From Luteolibacter pohnpeiensis (lineage in GTDB: Bacteria; Verrucomicrobiota; Verrucomicrobiia; Verrucomicrobiales; Akkermansiaceae), in NCBI RefSeq assembly GCF_016595435.1, contig NZ_JAENIJ010000018.1, forward strand, positions 33,642 to 97,641: a stretch of DNA of 64,000 nucleotides. The letters run 5' to 3'. Position 1 is the first letter of the stretch. The number at the start of each line of letters is the position of its first letter. The notes beneath the pieces are model-generated. The model made no database searches. It worked only from the letters and a program-made list of their open reading frames with translations, and was not told where the DNA came from. This document shows positions 1 to 8,253 of this stretch, piece by piece. A program made the translations under genes and the position numbers.

Positions 1-747
1 GCAGCATTTGTCGCAGTCAAAAATAAAAATGCTTACGAATCTGAAATTTCAAATCGTAAGGAAGCACAAACCAAGCTCGCTGCTAGCCAAGATCGACTTC
101 AAACTGCCGAGGACAACCTCGCTGCAACCAACGAAGAACTGAGCAAAACCCAAGACCAAGTCGCAGCCTACACCACCGAGGAAGCCAATCAGAAAACTTC
201 CAACGAAAACCTTTCCGCTGCCATCGAGGCGAAAAAGCCTGAGATCGCATCCAACAAGGAAAAGCTCGACGCTGTTCAAGAGCAAGTTGACCGCCTTGGA
301 CCGATCAAAGGTCTGGCTGCTAAAATGCGCGGCATCCTTGCCGAGCAAGAAGATCTCAAGGAGTCAGTTGACCAAAGCACTGCAAAACTCAACAACCTCA
401 TCGCTGAAAGCAAAGCCGCTGACGCAGTGGTTGCCGGCCAAAAGGCTGAAAACGAATACATTTCCAAAGGTGAGTCCTTCCCGGACATGAAGACCACCAT
501 CCGCTCGATTTATCCAAACTGGGGATTTGTCACTCTTGGCGCTGGTAACAACAGCGGCGTCGTCACCAACTCGGTCCTCAACGTTGTCCGCAACGGCGAA
601 GTGATCGCCAAGCTCCTCGTAACCGCCGTGGAAAGCAACAGCGCTTCCGCCAGCATCGTTCCTGACAGCCTTGCAGAAGGAACCGTCCTCAGCACGGGTG
701 ACGTCGTTGTTCCAGGCGCAAAAGACCTCACATCAGCCTCCAACTGA
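1..747 (+). CDS. Coiled-coil secreted or membrane protein, 5'-truncated
   Basis: The reading frame is open from base 1, so the start lies before the window; 248 codons are visible. Most of it is an Ala/Glu/Lys/Gln-rich coiled coil (about residues 10-165). A small beta-rich C-terminal domain follows with the pattern YPNWGFVTLGAGNNSGV...V.RNGEVIAKL...V...SASASI, then GDVVV. The next gene has the same architecture and the same C-terminal domain, so the two are tandem paralogues. The C-terminal pattern loosely recalls MreC-like beta domains, but I do not recognise a named family. A periplasmic or envelope role is inferred from the neighbour's N-terminal membrane segment. Confidence 0.8.
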   Translation, partial: AAFVAVKNKNAYESEISNRKEAQTKLAASQDRLQTAEDNLAATNEELSKTQDQVAAYTTEEANQKTSNENLSAAIEAKKPEIASNKEKLDAVQEQVDRLGPIKGLAAKMRGILAEQEDLKESVDQSTAKLNNLIAESKAADAVVAGQKAENEYISKGESFPDMKTTIRSIYPNWGFVTLGAGNNSGVVTNSVLNVVRNGEVIAKLLVTAVESNSASASIVPDSLAEGTVLSTGDVVVPGAKDLTSASN

Positions 748-795
748 TTCACCTTTCCCAAAAATCCTCCAACAAAAACTCTCTTAGGAATCCCA

Positions 796-1605
796 ATGAA
801 AATCGTTTTTAACTCCTTGGTGATCGTGGCGGCCGGAGCTGCTGTGTTCTTCTCCTTCTCACTCTCTTCCAAGTTCAAGGAAGAGCAAAGCCAGCGCCTC
901 AGCGCCAAACACGAAAACGAAAGAGTCACCACCAAGGCCGAAGGCACGGAAGCGACCCTTGCAGAAACCGAGGCTCAACTCAAAGACGCTCAAGATCAAA
1001 GAGAGCTGCTTAGCCAAAGCATCACGACTCTGAAATCGACCGAAAAGTCCCTCAAGCGCGACATGGCCGATGCGGAAGCAACCATCAAACAGCAACAAGC
1101 TGAGCTGACCTCCGTTGAAGAAACCATCCAACAGCTGAAGGACAGCCTTAAGGAATTCGGCGGCGACATCACCCTTGAGAACCTTGGCGATAAGATCGCT
1201 GAGATCGAAGACGCCAACGCTGCAAAGAAGACCAAGATCGAAGAATTGGAGTCCAATTCCGACGCTGCTGAAAAGCGCATCGCTTCCACCAAGGCCGAGT
1301 CCGATCGTCTCACTCAAAAATCGAACGACCGCAAGGCTCGCATCGCTCAAAACGCAACTGAAGCTGTCGTAACCGCCGTGAACCAAGACTGGGGCTTCCT
1401 CGTCATCGGTGCTGGCAGCAATTCCGGCTTCGCTCCACAAGGCAAACTCCTCGTCAAGCGCGACGGCCGCCTCATCGGCAGCGTGGCTCCTTCCGCGATC
1501 GAAGCGACTCAAACGGTGGCTAACATCGACATGGACAGCCTCTCCCCAGGAGTTCGCATCCAACCAGGTGACCGTGTGATTCTCGCTACACCAGCGAGCA
1601 ACTAA
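796..1605 (+). CDS. Coiled-coil membrane-anchored protein, paralogue of the upstream gene
   Basis: 269 aa. An N-terminal hydrophobic segment (about residues 5-25) should act as a signal anchor. A long charged coiled coil follows (about residues 28-185), then a C-terminal beta domain with DWGFLVIGAGSNSGF...LLVKRDGRLIGSV and PGDRVIL. That last domain aligns with the end of the preceding gene. The pair is 48 bp apart and probably cotranscribed, ending at a strong hairpin just downstream. The function is unknown; the layout fits an envelope spacer or scaffold with a small globular head. Confidence 0.85.
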   Translation: MKIVFNSLVIVAAGAAVFFSFSLSSKFKEEQSQRLSAKHENERVTTKAEGTEATLAETEAQLKDAQDQRELLSQSITTLKSTEKSLKRDMADAEATIKQQQAELTSVEETIQQLKDSLKEFGGDITLENLGDKIAEIEDANAAKKTKIEELESNSDAAEKRIASTKAESDRLTQKSNDRKARIAQNATEAVVTAVNQDWGFLVIGAGSNSGFAPQGKLLVKRDGRLIGSVAPSAIEATQTVANIDMDSLSPGVRIQPGDRVILATPASN

Positions 1606-1631
1606 CGCCCTCCAGCGATTTTTCGCTCTTC

Positions 1632-1670
1632 ACAGGCTCCGCAGGCTTGCACGCCGCGGAGCCTGTTTTA
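1632..1670 (+). terminator. Rho-independent terminator
   Basis: An 11-bp perfect inverted repeat (1632-1642 with 1656-1666, arm ACAGGCTCCGC) is followed by TTTTA. It sits 26 bp after the second coiled-coil gene and fits termination of that unit. Confidence 0.8.
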
Positions 1671-1680
1671 CGTTCAGGCC

Positions 1681-1875
1681 ATGCGTTGCTCATTTCTCAT
1701 CCTGGCCATTTGCGCTCCGATCCTCGCCGGACTGACATCCTGCGCCAAAGACACCGAGCCCAAGCCAGTCGGCCCGACCACGGATAGCACCAACATTCCG
1801 TGGAACACGGCAGTTCCTGGTCAAGGTGGCGCCGGCATGTTCGGCCTGATGCCGCAAAATCAATATCGCCGCTGA
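1681..1875 (+). CDS. Small predicted lipoprotein
   Basis: 64 aa. A hydrophobic signal ends in the lipobox LTSC (Cys at about residue 21), followed by a short Pro/Thr/Gly-rich mature chain with no recognisable domain. It starts shortly after a terminator, so it needs its own promoter. It resembles the many short uncharacterised lipoproteins of Verrucomicrobiota. The function is unknown. Confidence 0.6.
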   Translation: MRCSFLILAICAPILAGLTSCAKDTEPKPVGPTTDSTNIPWNTAVPGQGGAGMFGLMPQNQYRR

Positions 1876-1899
1876 TTTTGCCGTCGGTTGACCGCCCGC

Positions 1900-2343
1900 T
1901 CAATCCCGGTGATAGGGCATGCCTGCACGGAGTGAGGCGACTCGGTAAAGCTGCTCCAGTAACACCAGCAGGGCCAATTCATGCTGCAGAGTAAACGGGG
2001 ATAGTGCCAACAGCCCATCGCAAGCCTGGCGCAGTTCCGGAGTATGGCCGTCCGCCGCGCCGATCAGGAAAGCAACTGATTTTACATCGCCTCGTAGTTC
2101 CAGCTGCTGCAGCTTATCGGTAAACTTCCGCGTCGTCAGCGCTTCGCCCCGCTCATCGAGAGCAATTCGGTAGCACCCTTGGGATCGTTCCAGCAGGCGA
2201 GCCGAGACCTCCGCAGATTCTCCTGCTTTGACCTGAATCATCTCGCACCCGCCAAAACGGGATAAACGCTTCACATACTCGGCAACGCCCGTTTTTGCGT
2301 AAGCCAGGGCCGGTTTTCCGGCATAGAGGATTCGAATCTGCAT
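1900..2343 (-). CDS. rlmH: 23S rRNA (pseudouridine1915-N3)-methyltransferase RlmH
   Basis: 147 aa, close to the usual SPOUT-family RlmH length of about 155. It begins MQIRILYAGK, has the SAM-binding knot motif FLIGAADGH in place of the common FxIGG..G, and ends in the typical RAGMPYHRD tail with the conserved Tyr-His. RlmH methylates pseudouridine 1915 in helix 69 of 23S rRNA on the assembled 70S ribosome. It is transcribed against its neighbours. Confidence 0.95.
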   Translation of the reverse strand: MQIRILYAGKPALAYAKTGVAEYVKRLSRFGGCEMIQVKAGESAEVSARLLERSQGCYRIALDERGEALTTRKFTDKLQQLELRGDVKSVAFLIGAADGHTPELRQACDGLLALSPFTLQHELALLVLLEQLYRVASLRAGMPYHRD

Positions 2344-2396
2344 GGGACGTTCAAAGCTTGCCTCACCGCAGAGCCGCCGCCAACGTCATTTCATCC

Positions 2397-2705
2397 ATGA
2401 AAGCCATCCTTCTGCTCCTCCCCCTCGCGATTTCCGCTTGCAGCAGCCCTCCCGGGCCCGTGGTTCCTGAAACTGCAGTGGAGCGCCAAATGATCGGTCT
2501 GCTGCAAAAATTTGACCGCTGGGACCTCAATGGCGATTCAGAACTGGATGCTTCCGAGCTGAAGGAGGCGTCCCAAATCAGCGGCGAATCCACTGCCACC
2601 ATCATTCAGTTTTACGACACCGATCACGATGGCAAAATTTCCCTCAAGGAGGCTCAAAAAGGCTACGCGCGGGCCGATGAAGCCGAAAAGATCGTGAACG
2701 GATGA
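2397..2705 (+). CDS. EF-hand lipoprotein
   Basis: 102 aa from ATG 2397, chosen because it gives a clean signal peptide with lipobox ISAC (Cys14); an upstream in-frame ATG would overlap rlmH antisense and hide the signal. Two canonical calcium-binding EF-hand loops are present, DLNGDSELDASE (residues 43-54) and DTDHDGKISLKE (74-85). The gene ends in an ATGA overlap with the following methyltransferase, suggesting translational coupling. A calcium-binding envelope role is inferred; no specific partner is evident. Confidence 0.85.
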   Translation: MKAILLLLPLAISACSSPPGPVVPETAVERQMIGLLQKFDRWDLNGDSELDASELKEASQISGESTATIIQFYDTDHDGKISLKEAQKGYARADEAEKIVNG

Positions 2706-3469
2706 GCCAGATTTACGAATCCGACAAGATCCTCGCGGAGTATTTGCTATTTCACTACGGCAGTGACGAAGAAATTCTCCCTGCAACTCAGAATTGGCCG
2801 GATGGGATGCGCAGGGCACTCGGATTTCCCATCCGGACTACCACGCACTTTTCCAACAGTCGGCCCGGCCGGGGTCTCGATCTCGGTTGCGCCGTTGGCC
2901 GGTCGACCTTCGAGATGGCTCGCGCCTGCCAGGAAGTCATCGGGGTGGATTTCTCCCATGCGTTCATTGCCGCAGCCAATCAGTTGAAAAACGGCCAATC
3001 CTTGGATTTCCTGCGGCTCGAAGAGGCCGCCCATTTCACCCAGCTCACGGCATCCTTACCAAACGGGATCGATCCCGCTCGGGTCGAATTTACCCAGGGT
3101 GACGCCATGAATTTGCCTGAAATCGGCTCGTTCGATCGTGTTCACGCCGCGAATCTGCTTTGCCGTCTACCGGAGCCAGTGAGGCTGCTCGCTCGCCTGC
3201 CTCAGTTGGTCCGCCCTAAGGGTGAACTGGTTCTGGTAACACCGTGCACTTGGCTGGAAGAATTCACACCACCGCCAAATTGGCCGCTTCCGGACACTCT
3301 TGCGTGGCTCAAACACCACCTTGCACCCCATTTTACGCTCCTTCGTGAGACAGAAGAACCGTTTTTAATCCGGGAAACCGCCCGCAAATTTCAATGGAGC
3401 CGTTCACTGGTCACGGTCTGGCAGCGGAAGCCCCAGGAGGAATCAGCCAGGACCGTTTCGCAGCCGTGA
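2702..3469 (+). CDS. Putative 4-mercaptohistidine N1-methyltransferase (OvoA C-terminal-like)
   Basis: 255 aa class I SAM methyltransferase. The start MSQIYESDKILAEYLLFHYG is typical of the stand-alone family resembling the C-terminal domain of OvoA, which methylates 4-mercaptohistidine (5-thiohistidine) in ovothiol synthesis. The SAM motif GLDLGCAVGRS is near residue 60 and an acidic GVDF strand follows. No sulfoxide synthase (OvoA N-terminal part) lies in this window, so the partner must be elsewhere or the substrate differs. The 3' end overlaps convergent tsaB by 59 bp. Confidence 0.8.
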   Translation: MSQIYESDKILAEYLLFHYGSDEEILPATQNWPDGMRRALGFPIRTTTHFSNSRPGRGLDLGCAVGRSTFEMARACQEVIGVDFSHAFIAAANQLKNGQSLDFLRLEEAAHFTQLTASLPNGIDPARVEFTQGDAMNLPEIGSFDRVHAANLLCRLPEPVRLLARLPQLVRPKGELVLVTPCTWLEEFTPPPNWPLPDTLAWLKHHLAPHFTLLRETEEPFLIRETARKFQWSRSLVTVWQRKPQEESARTVSQP

Positions 3470-4112
3470 TGTGAGGTGGCTTCAGGTAGATCGGCTGGGG
3501 GGATGCCGCTGCCCAGAGCGAGCGGGTCGCTGCTGGTGTCGCCAGCCAAGCCTGCCACAAGCGCCCGGCTGTCGGAAATTCCAGCTTCACTTGCGCGACC
3601 ATAGCTTCCGGTAGAGGAAAGCGGTCCGGTTTTTCAAAGGAAATGACGGATTCTCCGGCAGCAATGGCGGCTTCAACTTGTTTGAAAAAGTCCTCTGCAT
3701 CTGTGATTTGAGGCGGAGAAATCAACTCAAGCTCATCCACACGCGCGGTCCAGAAGGCTCCCCGCCGTGCGTCGCCAACCATCAAGCACGCATTTCCTTG
3801 TTCTGCCGAAGGGATGGCGAGAATCGATGGAACGGCAATCGCCGGGCAGGACGCTGCGATGGCGGTGCCTTGCGCAGCTGCGATGCCAACGCGGGTCCCG
3901 CTGTAACTCCCCGGCCCACTGCCCACGAGCACCAGATTCACTGCAGAAATCGGGATTTCTCCGAGCAGTTCCGCGAGCGGAGCAAAAAGCTGAGCATTGT
4001 GATTCCGGTCACTGGTGAACGACAGCTCCCGCGTCACTTTGCCAGATTGCACCAGCGCCAGTGATGCCGCAGGTGTCGAAGTTTCAAGAATCAGAGCCGT
4101 AGTATCCTCCAC
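3411..4112 (-). CDS. tsaB: tRNA threonylcarbamoyladenosine biosynthesis protein TsaB
   Basis: 233 aa. The N-terminus ALILETSTPAASLAL and the GSGPGSYSGTRVGIAAAQG segment are hallmarks of the ASKHA-fold TsaB/YeaZ family. TsaB scaffolds TsaD and TsaE in making the universal t6A37 modification of ANN-decoding tRNAs. The last 59 bp overlap the end of the convergent methyltransferase gene. Confidence 0.93.
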   Translation of the reverse strand: MEDTTALILETSTPAASLALVQSGKVTRELSFTSDRNHNAQLFAPLAELLGEIPISAVNLVLVGSGPGSYSGTRVGIAAAQGTAIAASCPAIAVPSILAIPSAEQGNACLMVGDARRGAFWTARVDELELISPPQITDAEDFFKQVEAAIAAGESVISFEKPDRFPLPEAMVAQVKLEFPTAGRLWQAWLATPAATRSLWAAASPQPIYLKPPHITAAKRSWLIPPGASAARP

Positions 4113-4245
4113 GCGGGCAGCTTACGCCTGCGAGCCGCCGCTCCGCCAGTCCGCTTTATCCAGATTTCTGGGAGATTCTCCCTTGCGCGCAACCCCGCAA
4201 ACCGCTTGTTTACGGGCGTTCCTGTAATTCTTAAATTTTTTGATC

Positions 4246-5376
4246 ATGACCGATTATGCACGCGGCCTGGAAGGGGTCATCGCCAATGAATCCGCCCTAA
4301 GTAAAGTGGATGGAGCCATCGGAGAACTGAGCTATCTGGGCTACCACATCGACCAGCTCGTTGAAAAATGCAGCTACGAAGAGGTGGTTTATCTGCTGCA
4401 AAACGGCCGTCTGCCAAACCGTGCCGAGCTGACTGACTTCGAAAAACGCATCCGTGGCGATCGCGAACTGCCGCAAGGCGTGCTGGATTTCCTGAAATCA
4501 GCGCCGAAGAACGCCTCCCCGATGGATATTCTCCGCACCGGAGTTTCCATGCTCGGCCTTTATGATAAACGCGTTAAGACCGGCGCTCCAGACATCCAGG
4601 AAAATGCCGAGATCGCCCTTTCCCTGATCGCCAAGACCCCGGTTCTGGTCGCCGCCTATCACCGTTTCCGCCAAGGACTGGAACTCCCTGCCGTGCGCGA
4701 GGACCTTTCGGAAGCTGCCCATTTCCTCTACCTCATCAACGGCGAAGAAGCGGGTGAAGTCGCAGTAAAAACCCTTGATGTCGCTCTGATCCTCCACGCC
4801 GATCACGGCATGAATGCCTCCACCTTCTCCGCTCGAGTCACGGTGGCGACCCTGTCCGATATGTATTCAGCGATCACTTCCGCCATCGGAACCCTCAAAG
4901 GACCGCTTCACGGCGGTGCCAACGAAGGCGTGATCCTGATGCTTCAGGAAATCGGTGATCTCGATGGAGTGGATGAGTATGTGGAAGGCAAACTGACCCG
5001 CAAAGAGAAGATCATGGGCATCGGCCACCGGATTTACAAAGTGCTCGATCCACGCGCACCTCACCTCCGCAAGCTCGCGATCCAACTCACCGAAGAACTC
5101 GGCGAGCCAAAATGGATCAAAATGTCGGAGCGGATTGCCCAGATTATGCGCGATCGCAAAGGCCTCGAAGCCAACGTCGATTTCTACTCTGCCACCGTTT
5201 ACTACTCCCTCGGCATTCCGACCGATCTATTCACTCCGATCTTCGCGATCGCCCGGACCTCCGGCTGGACCGCCCAGGTGCTTGAGCAATTGCGCGACAA
5301 TCGCCTCTACCGTCCATTGACTCTCTACACCGGACCGAAGGAAATGCTTCCGGTCCCGCCTATTGAATCCCGCTAA
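4246..5376 (+). CDS. gltA: Citrate synthase
   Basis: 376 aa from ATG 4246 (a TTG two codons earlier is possible). It condenses oxaloacetate and acetyl-CoA to citrate, the first step of the TCA cycle. Signatures include ILHADHGMNAST, GPLHGGANE with the substrate His, MGIGHRIYK and the catalytic-Asp region NVDFYSATVYY. The length matches the short dimeric bacterial type (about 370-390 aa). Spacing on both sides suggests a single-gene unit. Confidence 0.96.
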   Translation: MTDYARGLEGVIANESALSKVDGAIGELSYLGYHIDQLVEKCSYEEVVYLLQNGRLPNRAELTDFEKRIRGDRELPQGVLDFLKSAPKNASPMDILRTGVSMLGLYDKRVKTGAPDIQENAEIALSLIAKTPVLVAAYHRFRQGLELPAVREDLSEAAHFLYLINGEEAGEVAVKTLDVALILHADHGMNASTFSARVTVATLSDMYSAITSAIGTLKGPLHGGANEGVILMLQEIGDLDGVDEYVEGKLTRKEKIMGIGHRIYKVLDPRAPHLRKLAIQLTEELGEPKWIKMSERIAQIMRDRKGLEANVDFYSATVYYSLGIPTDLFTPIFAIARTSGWTAQVLEQLRDNRLYRPLTLYTGPKEMLPVPPIESR

Positions 5377-5398
5377 CGGGTCCCCCTGATTTCAATTC

Positions 5399-5737
5399 AT
5401 GGCCTTGAAACTACAACTCCCAGTGGTTGCCGCCAGCATGGCAATCCTCATGGTCTCCTGCGCAACTCAAAGCGGGACAACCGAGGACCCAAATGCTGCG
5501 ACGCAATCACCGGGAGTTGTCGAGCCCGTGAAACCGCCAGCGCAAACCGAGGCGACCGGAACGACGCCGATCGAGTCGCCTTTCCATATGCCAGACACGA
5601 TTTACGATCTGCCCGGCGATCACCAGTTCGATCGGGCATCCACCCAGTCCAACACTGAAAATAGCACTGGATCTGGATCCGGAGTGGTGGCCCGACCTCC
5701 CACGGAATCCACGGAGAAGCCGGAATCCTCGGATTGA
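5399..5737 (+). CDS. Predicted lipoprotein, low complexity
   Basis: 112 aa. The signal sequence ends in lipobox MVSC (Cys at about residue 21). The mature chain is rich in Pro, Thr, Glu and Ser, with no recognisable fold and likely disorder. It begins 22 bp after gltA and could be read through from it. The function is unknown. Confidence 0.65.
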   Translation: MALKLQLPVVAASMAILMVSCATQSGTTEDPNAATQSPGVVEPVKPPAQTEATGTTPIESPFHMPDTIYDLPGDHQFDRASTQSNTENSTGSGSGVVARPPTESTEKPESSD

Positions 5738-5780
5738 CCGCAGTCCGGCCCGCGCTGGTCCAGTCTGGCTCGTCAGAGAT

Positions 5781-7112
5781 TCAGGATTTCTTTTCGGTCA
5801 AAATCCTGAAACCAATATCCGGTCTACGCACCGAGCGATCCTCCAGCCACTCGCGCTGAGGTCGTGATGGTCCCATCCGAATGATGGTCCAAAACGTTCC
5901 ACCCGCAGGGTTCGCTGGATTGATCTGCATCTTCTCAGTCCATTCGTAGACGGCAATCGGATCGGACTTATCCAAGGCTGCGAACCATTCATCCTGATTC
6001 GGCAGGCGGGATTTTTTCCAATTCGCATACGCGGAGGCATCCCACCAATCCACTCCGGTCACGGGATTTGCCGGATTCCCAGCTTTTTGAGGTTCCCACG
6101 CATCCGGCACGTGCCCGGATTTCGTATCCGGCTGTTGCCGGTGATTGTAGGTCTTCTCCAAATGGGATTCTTTCAGAATGTCCAGCGCCTGCAAAAACGC
6201 GACATACTCACCGACCGAAATCGGACGTGCGGAGATAGCGAACGCCGGCAACTCAGCCACCGCTCCGTCCACACCGACATGCTGCCCCGCTGATACCGAA
6301 ATAGGCGCGGCTGGCTGGACATCCAAATCACCAGGATTGGGATCGGGAGCTTGATGCCGACTGAAAATGAACACCAGCAAACCGGCCAAGATCACAGCTG
6401 CGGCCACACTGGCCAAAATCGCCGGCTGCCGTTTTTTGGGAGGATGTTCCTGAAGCTGCCGGTGGATCTCACGGCAATATCCCTGCAAATCTGCCCAGCT
6501 CTGCACGACTCCATCCCCTTCCCCGCGCATCCAGGCAAGCAGCACGAGCAGCCTGCCACTTGCGGGTCGATTTTTTGCAACCAGCCGCGGCAGCTCCCGC
6601 CCAAGAGCAGCGATATCGCGTTGAGATGTCCCTGGCTCCCGCTCCCCGGCAATCGCCAGGTTCGCCAGTCTCACACCCCCATTTGGCAACAGATAGCAAT
6701 CTTCCGCGCCGAGAGGAACATTCGCAATCGATTCACTTTCCAGGAATTGCGAAATTTCACTAATCCGCTCCAATATCCCCACCAGCACCTGAGGATCCAT
6801 GGTCGTCTTTTTCCGGGCCAGCTCCGCCAATGATTTTCCTTCCAGAATTTCATAAGCAAAAAAGCACTGATCCGGAACCGAGACCGCCTCGTAAATTGAG
6901 GCAAACGCGGATTGATGGATCGCCGCCTTCACCCTCACATCCGCTAGAAAGGCCTCGGTTTGATCGGCATGCTCGCTTTTCAACTCATCGACATAAACGG
7001 GTCGCCGAATCGACACTTGTTCGGCCAACCAGGTAGTCGCCATGGACGACTCCCACACCGCTTCTTTTAGCAAATAATCACCCAGTTGGCGCGCCTCAGT
7101 GTTGGATTCCAT
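5781..7112 (-). CDS. Membrane pseudokinase fused to a formylglycine-generating-enzyme-like domain
   Basis: 443 aa in three parts. Residues 1-215 read as a degraded Ser/Thr kinase fold. The beta3 region RPVYVDELK lacks the VAVK pattern, the hinge FFAYEILEGKSLAEL is kinase-like, and the catalytic loop and DFG are replaced by GAEDCYLLPNGGVRLANLAIA with no HRD or DFG. A transmembrane helix follows (about 228-250). The C-terminal part has SUMF1/FGE features (ISVGEYVAFLQAL, NPVTGVDWWDASAYANWKKSRLP, EWTEKM, IGFRI). The outside-facing FGE-like domain probably binds rather than catalyses. It is the last gene of the TraB-like/regulator/kinase/TPR unit. Confidence 0.75.
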   Translation of the reverse strand: MESNTEARQLGDYLLKEAVWESSMATTWLAEQVSIRRPVYVDELKSEHADQTEAFLADVRVKAAIHQSAFASIYEAVSVPDQCFFAYEILEGKSLAELARKKTTMDPQVLVGILERISEISQFLESESIANVPLGAEDCYLLPNGGVRLANLAIAGEREPGTSQRDIAALGRELPRLVAKNRPASGRLLVLLAWMRGEGDGVVQSWADLQGYCREIHRQLQEHPPKKRQPAILASVAAAVILAGLLVFIFSRHQAPDPNPGDLDVQPAAPISVSAGQHVGVDGAVAELPAFAISARPISVGEYVAFLQALDILKESHLEKTYNHRQQPDTKSGHVPDAWEPQKAGNPANPVTGVDWWDASAYANWKKSRLPNQDEWFAALDKSDPIAVYEWTEKMQINPANPAGGTFWTIIRMGPSRPQREWLEDRSVRRPDIGFRILTEKKS

Positions 7113-7130
7113 GGCTGTGAGCGAAATGAT

Positions 7131-8222
7131 CTACCGTGGCGGCAAAAGTCCGGCGCTCGGATCGAAGTCCGGCGGGAATTCATTGGAAAAATCCGGCAAA
7201 GCGTAGGGATCATTCATATTCTGCGAATTCCGGTTTGGCAGCCGCGCGGCCAAATGCCGTGGCCAGGCTTCCATATCCATGACTTCCCCTTTATAACTCA
7301 AGGTCACCACTTGCCCGTAATATTCCAGGCTCCCAAATAGGTGCTCATTTGCAACACTCTGCGATGGGATGGTATAGGTCATCAAAAGCGTTTCCGGGCC
7401 ATCTGCCCAGTTGATCGGCTCCGTGAGCCAGTGCTGCTCCACCCAGGAATCGTCCTCCAGTGGCACGATATCCCCCTTTGACGTGAGATTGAAAAAGTTC
7501 ACCTCAATGGAGATTTCACCGACATCGAGTTCAGCATCCGGGGCAACTTCCACCGGTATGGTCAGCGTCACTTTCTGACCCTTTGGATCTTCGCCCTTGA
7601 TTATCCCCACCCGATCCAAGGACAGCTTGCCCAGCTTATCCGTCGGTCGCTCAAAACCATCCCTCAGCTTCGCGGCCGCTGCTTGATAGAGCGACCCGGC
7701 ACCCGCGACACCCAATTGGAAAACCTGCTCGTAGTATTCTGACGCCTTGTCCAGAACGCCCATGTTTTCATGAATTTGCCCGAGTTCAAAAAGGACTGAG
7801 GCTTCATGCGGAGACTCCTCCAGAGCGGACTCCAACTTCGTGATCGCCCGCATCATATCGCCAGCGATGCGGGCCTGCTTTGCTTCTTTCACAAGCCTTT
7901 CGGATCGAGGAATGGCGATCGAAGGAGTTGTTAACGGAGTCGGCTCAACCTTGGGAAGCGGGGCAATCTCCAGGACCGGGGGGCGGGCGACGATCGATTT
8001 GTCGGCAGTTTTTTCGCCGGACTGTGGGATTCTCAGCGTCACGACTTTCGGAACTTCTTTCTCCACGATCCGGACCTTTTGCGAATCCTGAAAGCGCTTC
8101 GCCAACGCAATGCCTCCGATCGCAAGCTGGCCAACCGCGAGCAGCGCAAGACAACCGCACGCGATCGCAAACACCGGTGGTCGCGTCTGCTTCGGCAAAC
8201 TGTCGGTTGAAGGACTCGTCAT
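7131..8222 (-). CDS. Membrane-anchored TPR protein
   Basis: 363 aa from ATG 8222; an upstream in-frame ATG at 8246 would bring the gene close to the kinase stop. A single transmembrane helix lies near residues 20-42, then a Pro-rich linker, then at least two TPR-like repeats (AGDMMRAITKLESALEESPHE and ASVLFELGQIHENMGVLDKA) and a C-terminal beta-rich region without a known family. It lies 31 bp after the histidine kinase and 18 bp before the pseudokinase, so it is likely in the same operon and may act with the sensor. Confidence 0.7.
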   Translation of the reverse strand: MTSPSTDSLPKQTRPPVFAIACGCLALLAVGQLAIGGIALAKRFQDSQKVRIVEKEVPKVVTLRIPQSGEKTADKSIVARPPVLEIAPLPKVEPTPLTTPSIAIPRSERLVKEAKQARIAGDMMRAITKLESALEESPHEASVLFELGQIHENMGVLDKASEYYEQVFQLGVAGAGSLYQAAAAKLRDGFERPTDKLGKLSLDRVGIIKGEDPKGQKVTLTIPVEVAPDAELDVGEISIEVNFFNLTSKGDIVPLEDDSWVEQHWLTEPINWADGPETLLMTYTIPSQSVANEHLFGSLEYYGQVVTLSYKGEVMDMEAWPRHLAARLPNRNSQNMNDPYALPDFSNEFPPDFDPSAGLLPPR

Positions 8223-8253
8223 TGCTGGAAGATGGCTAATGGCCAATACACTG

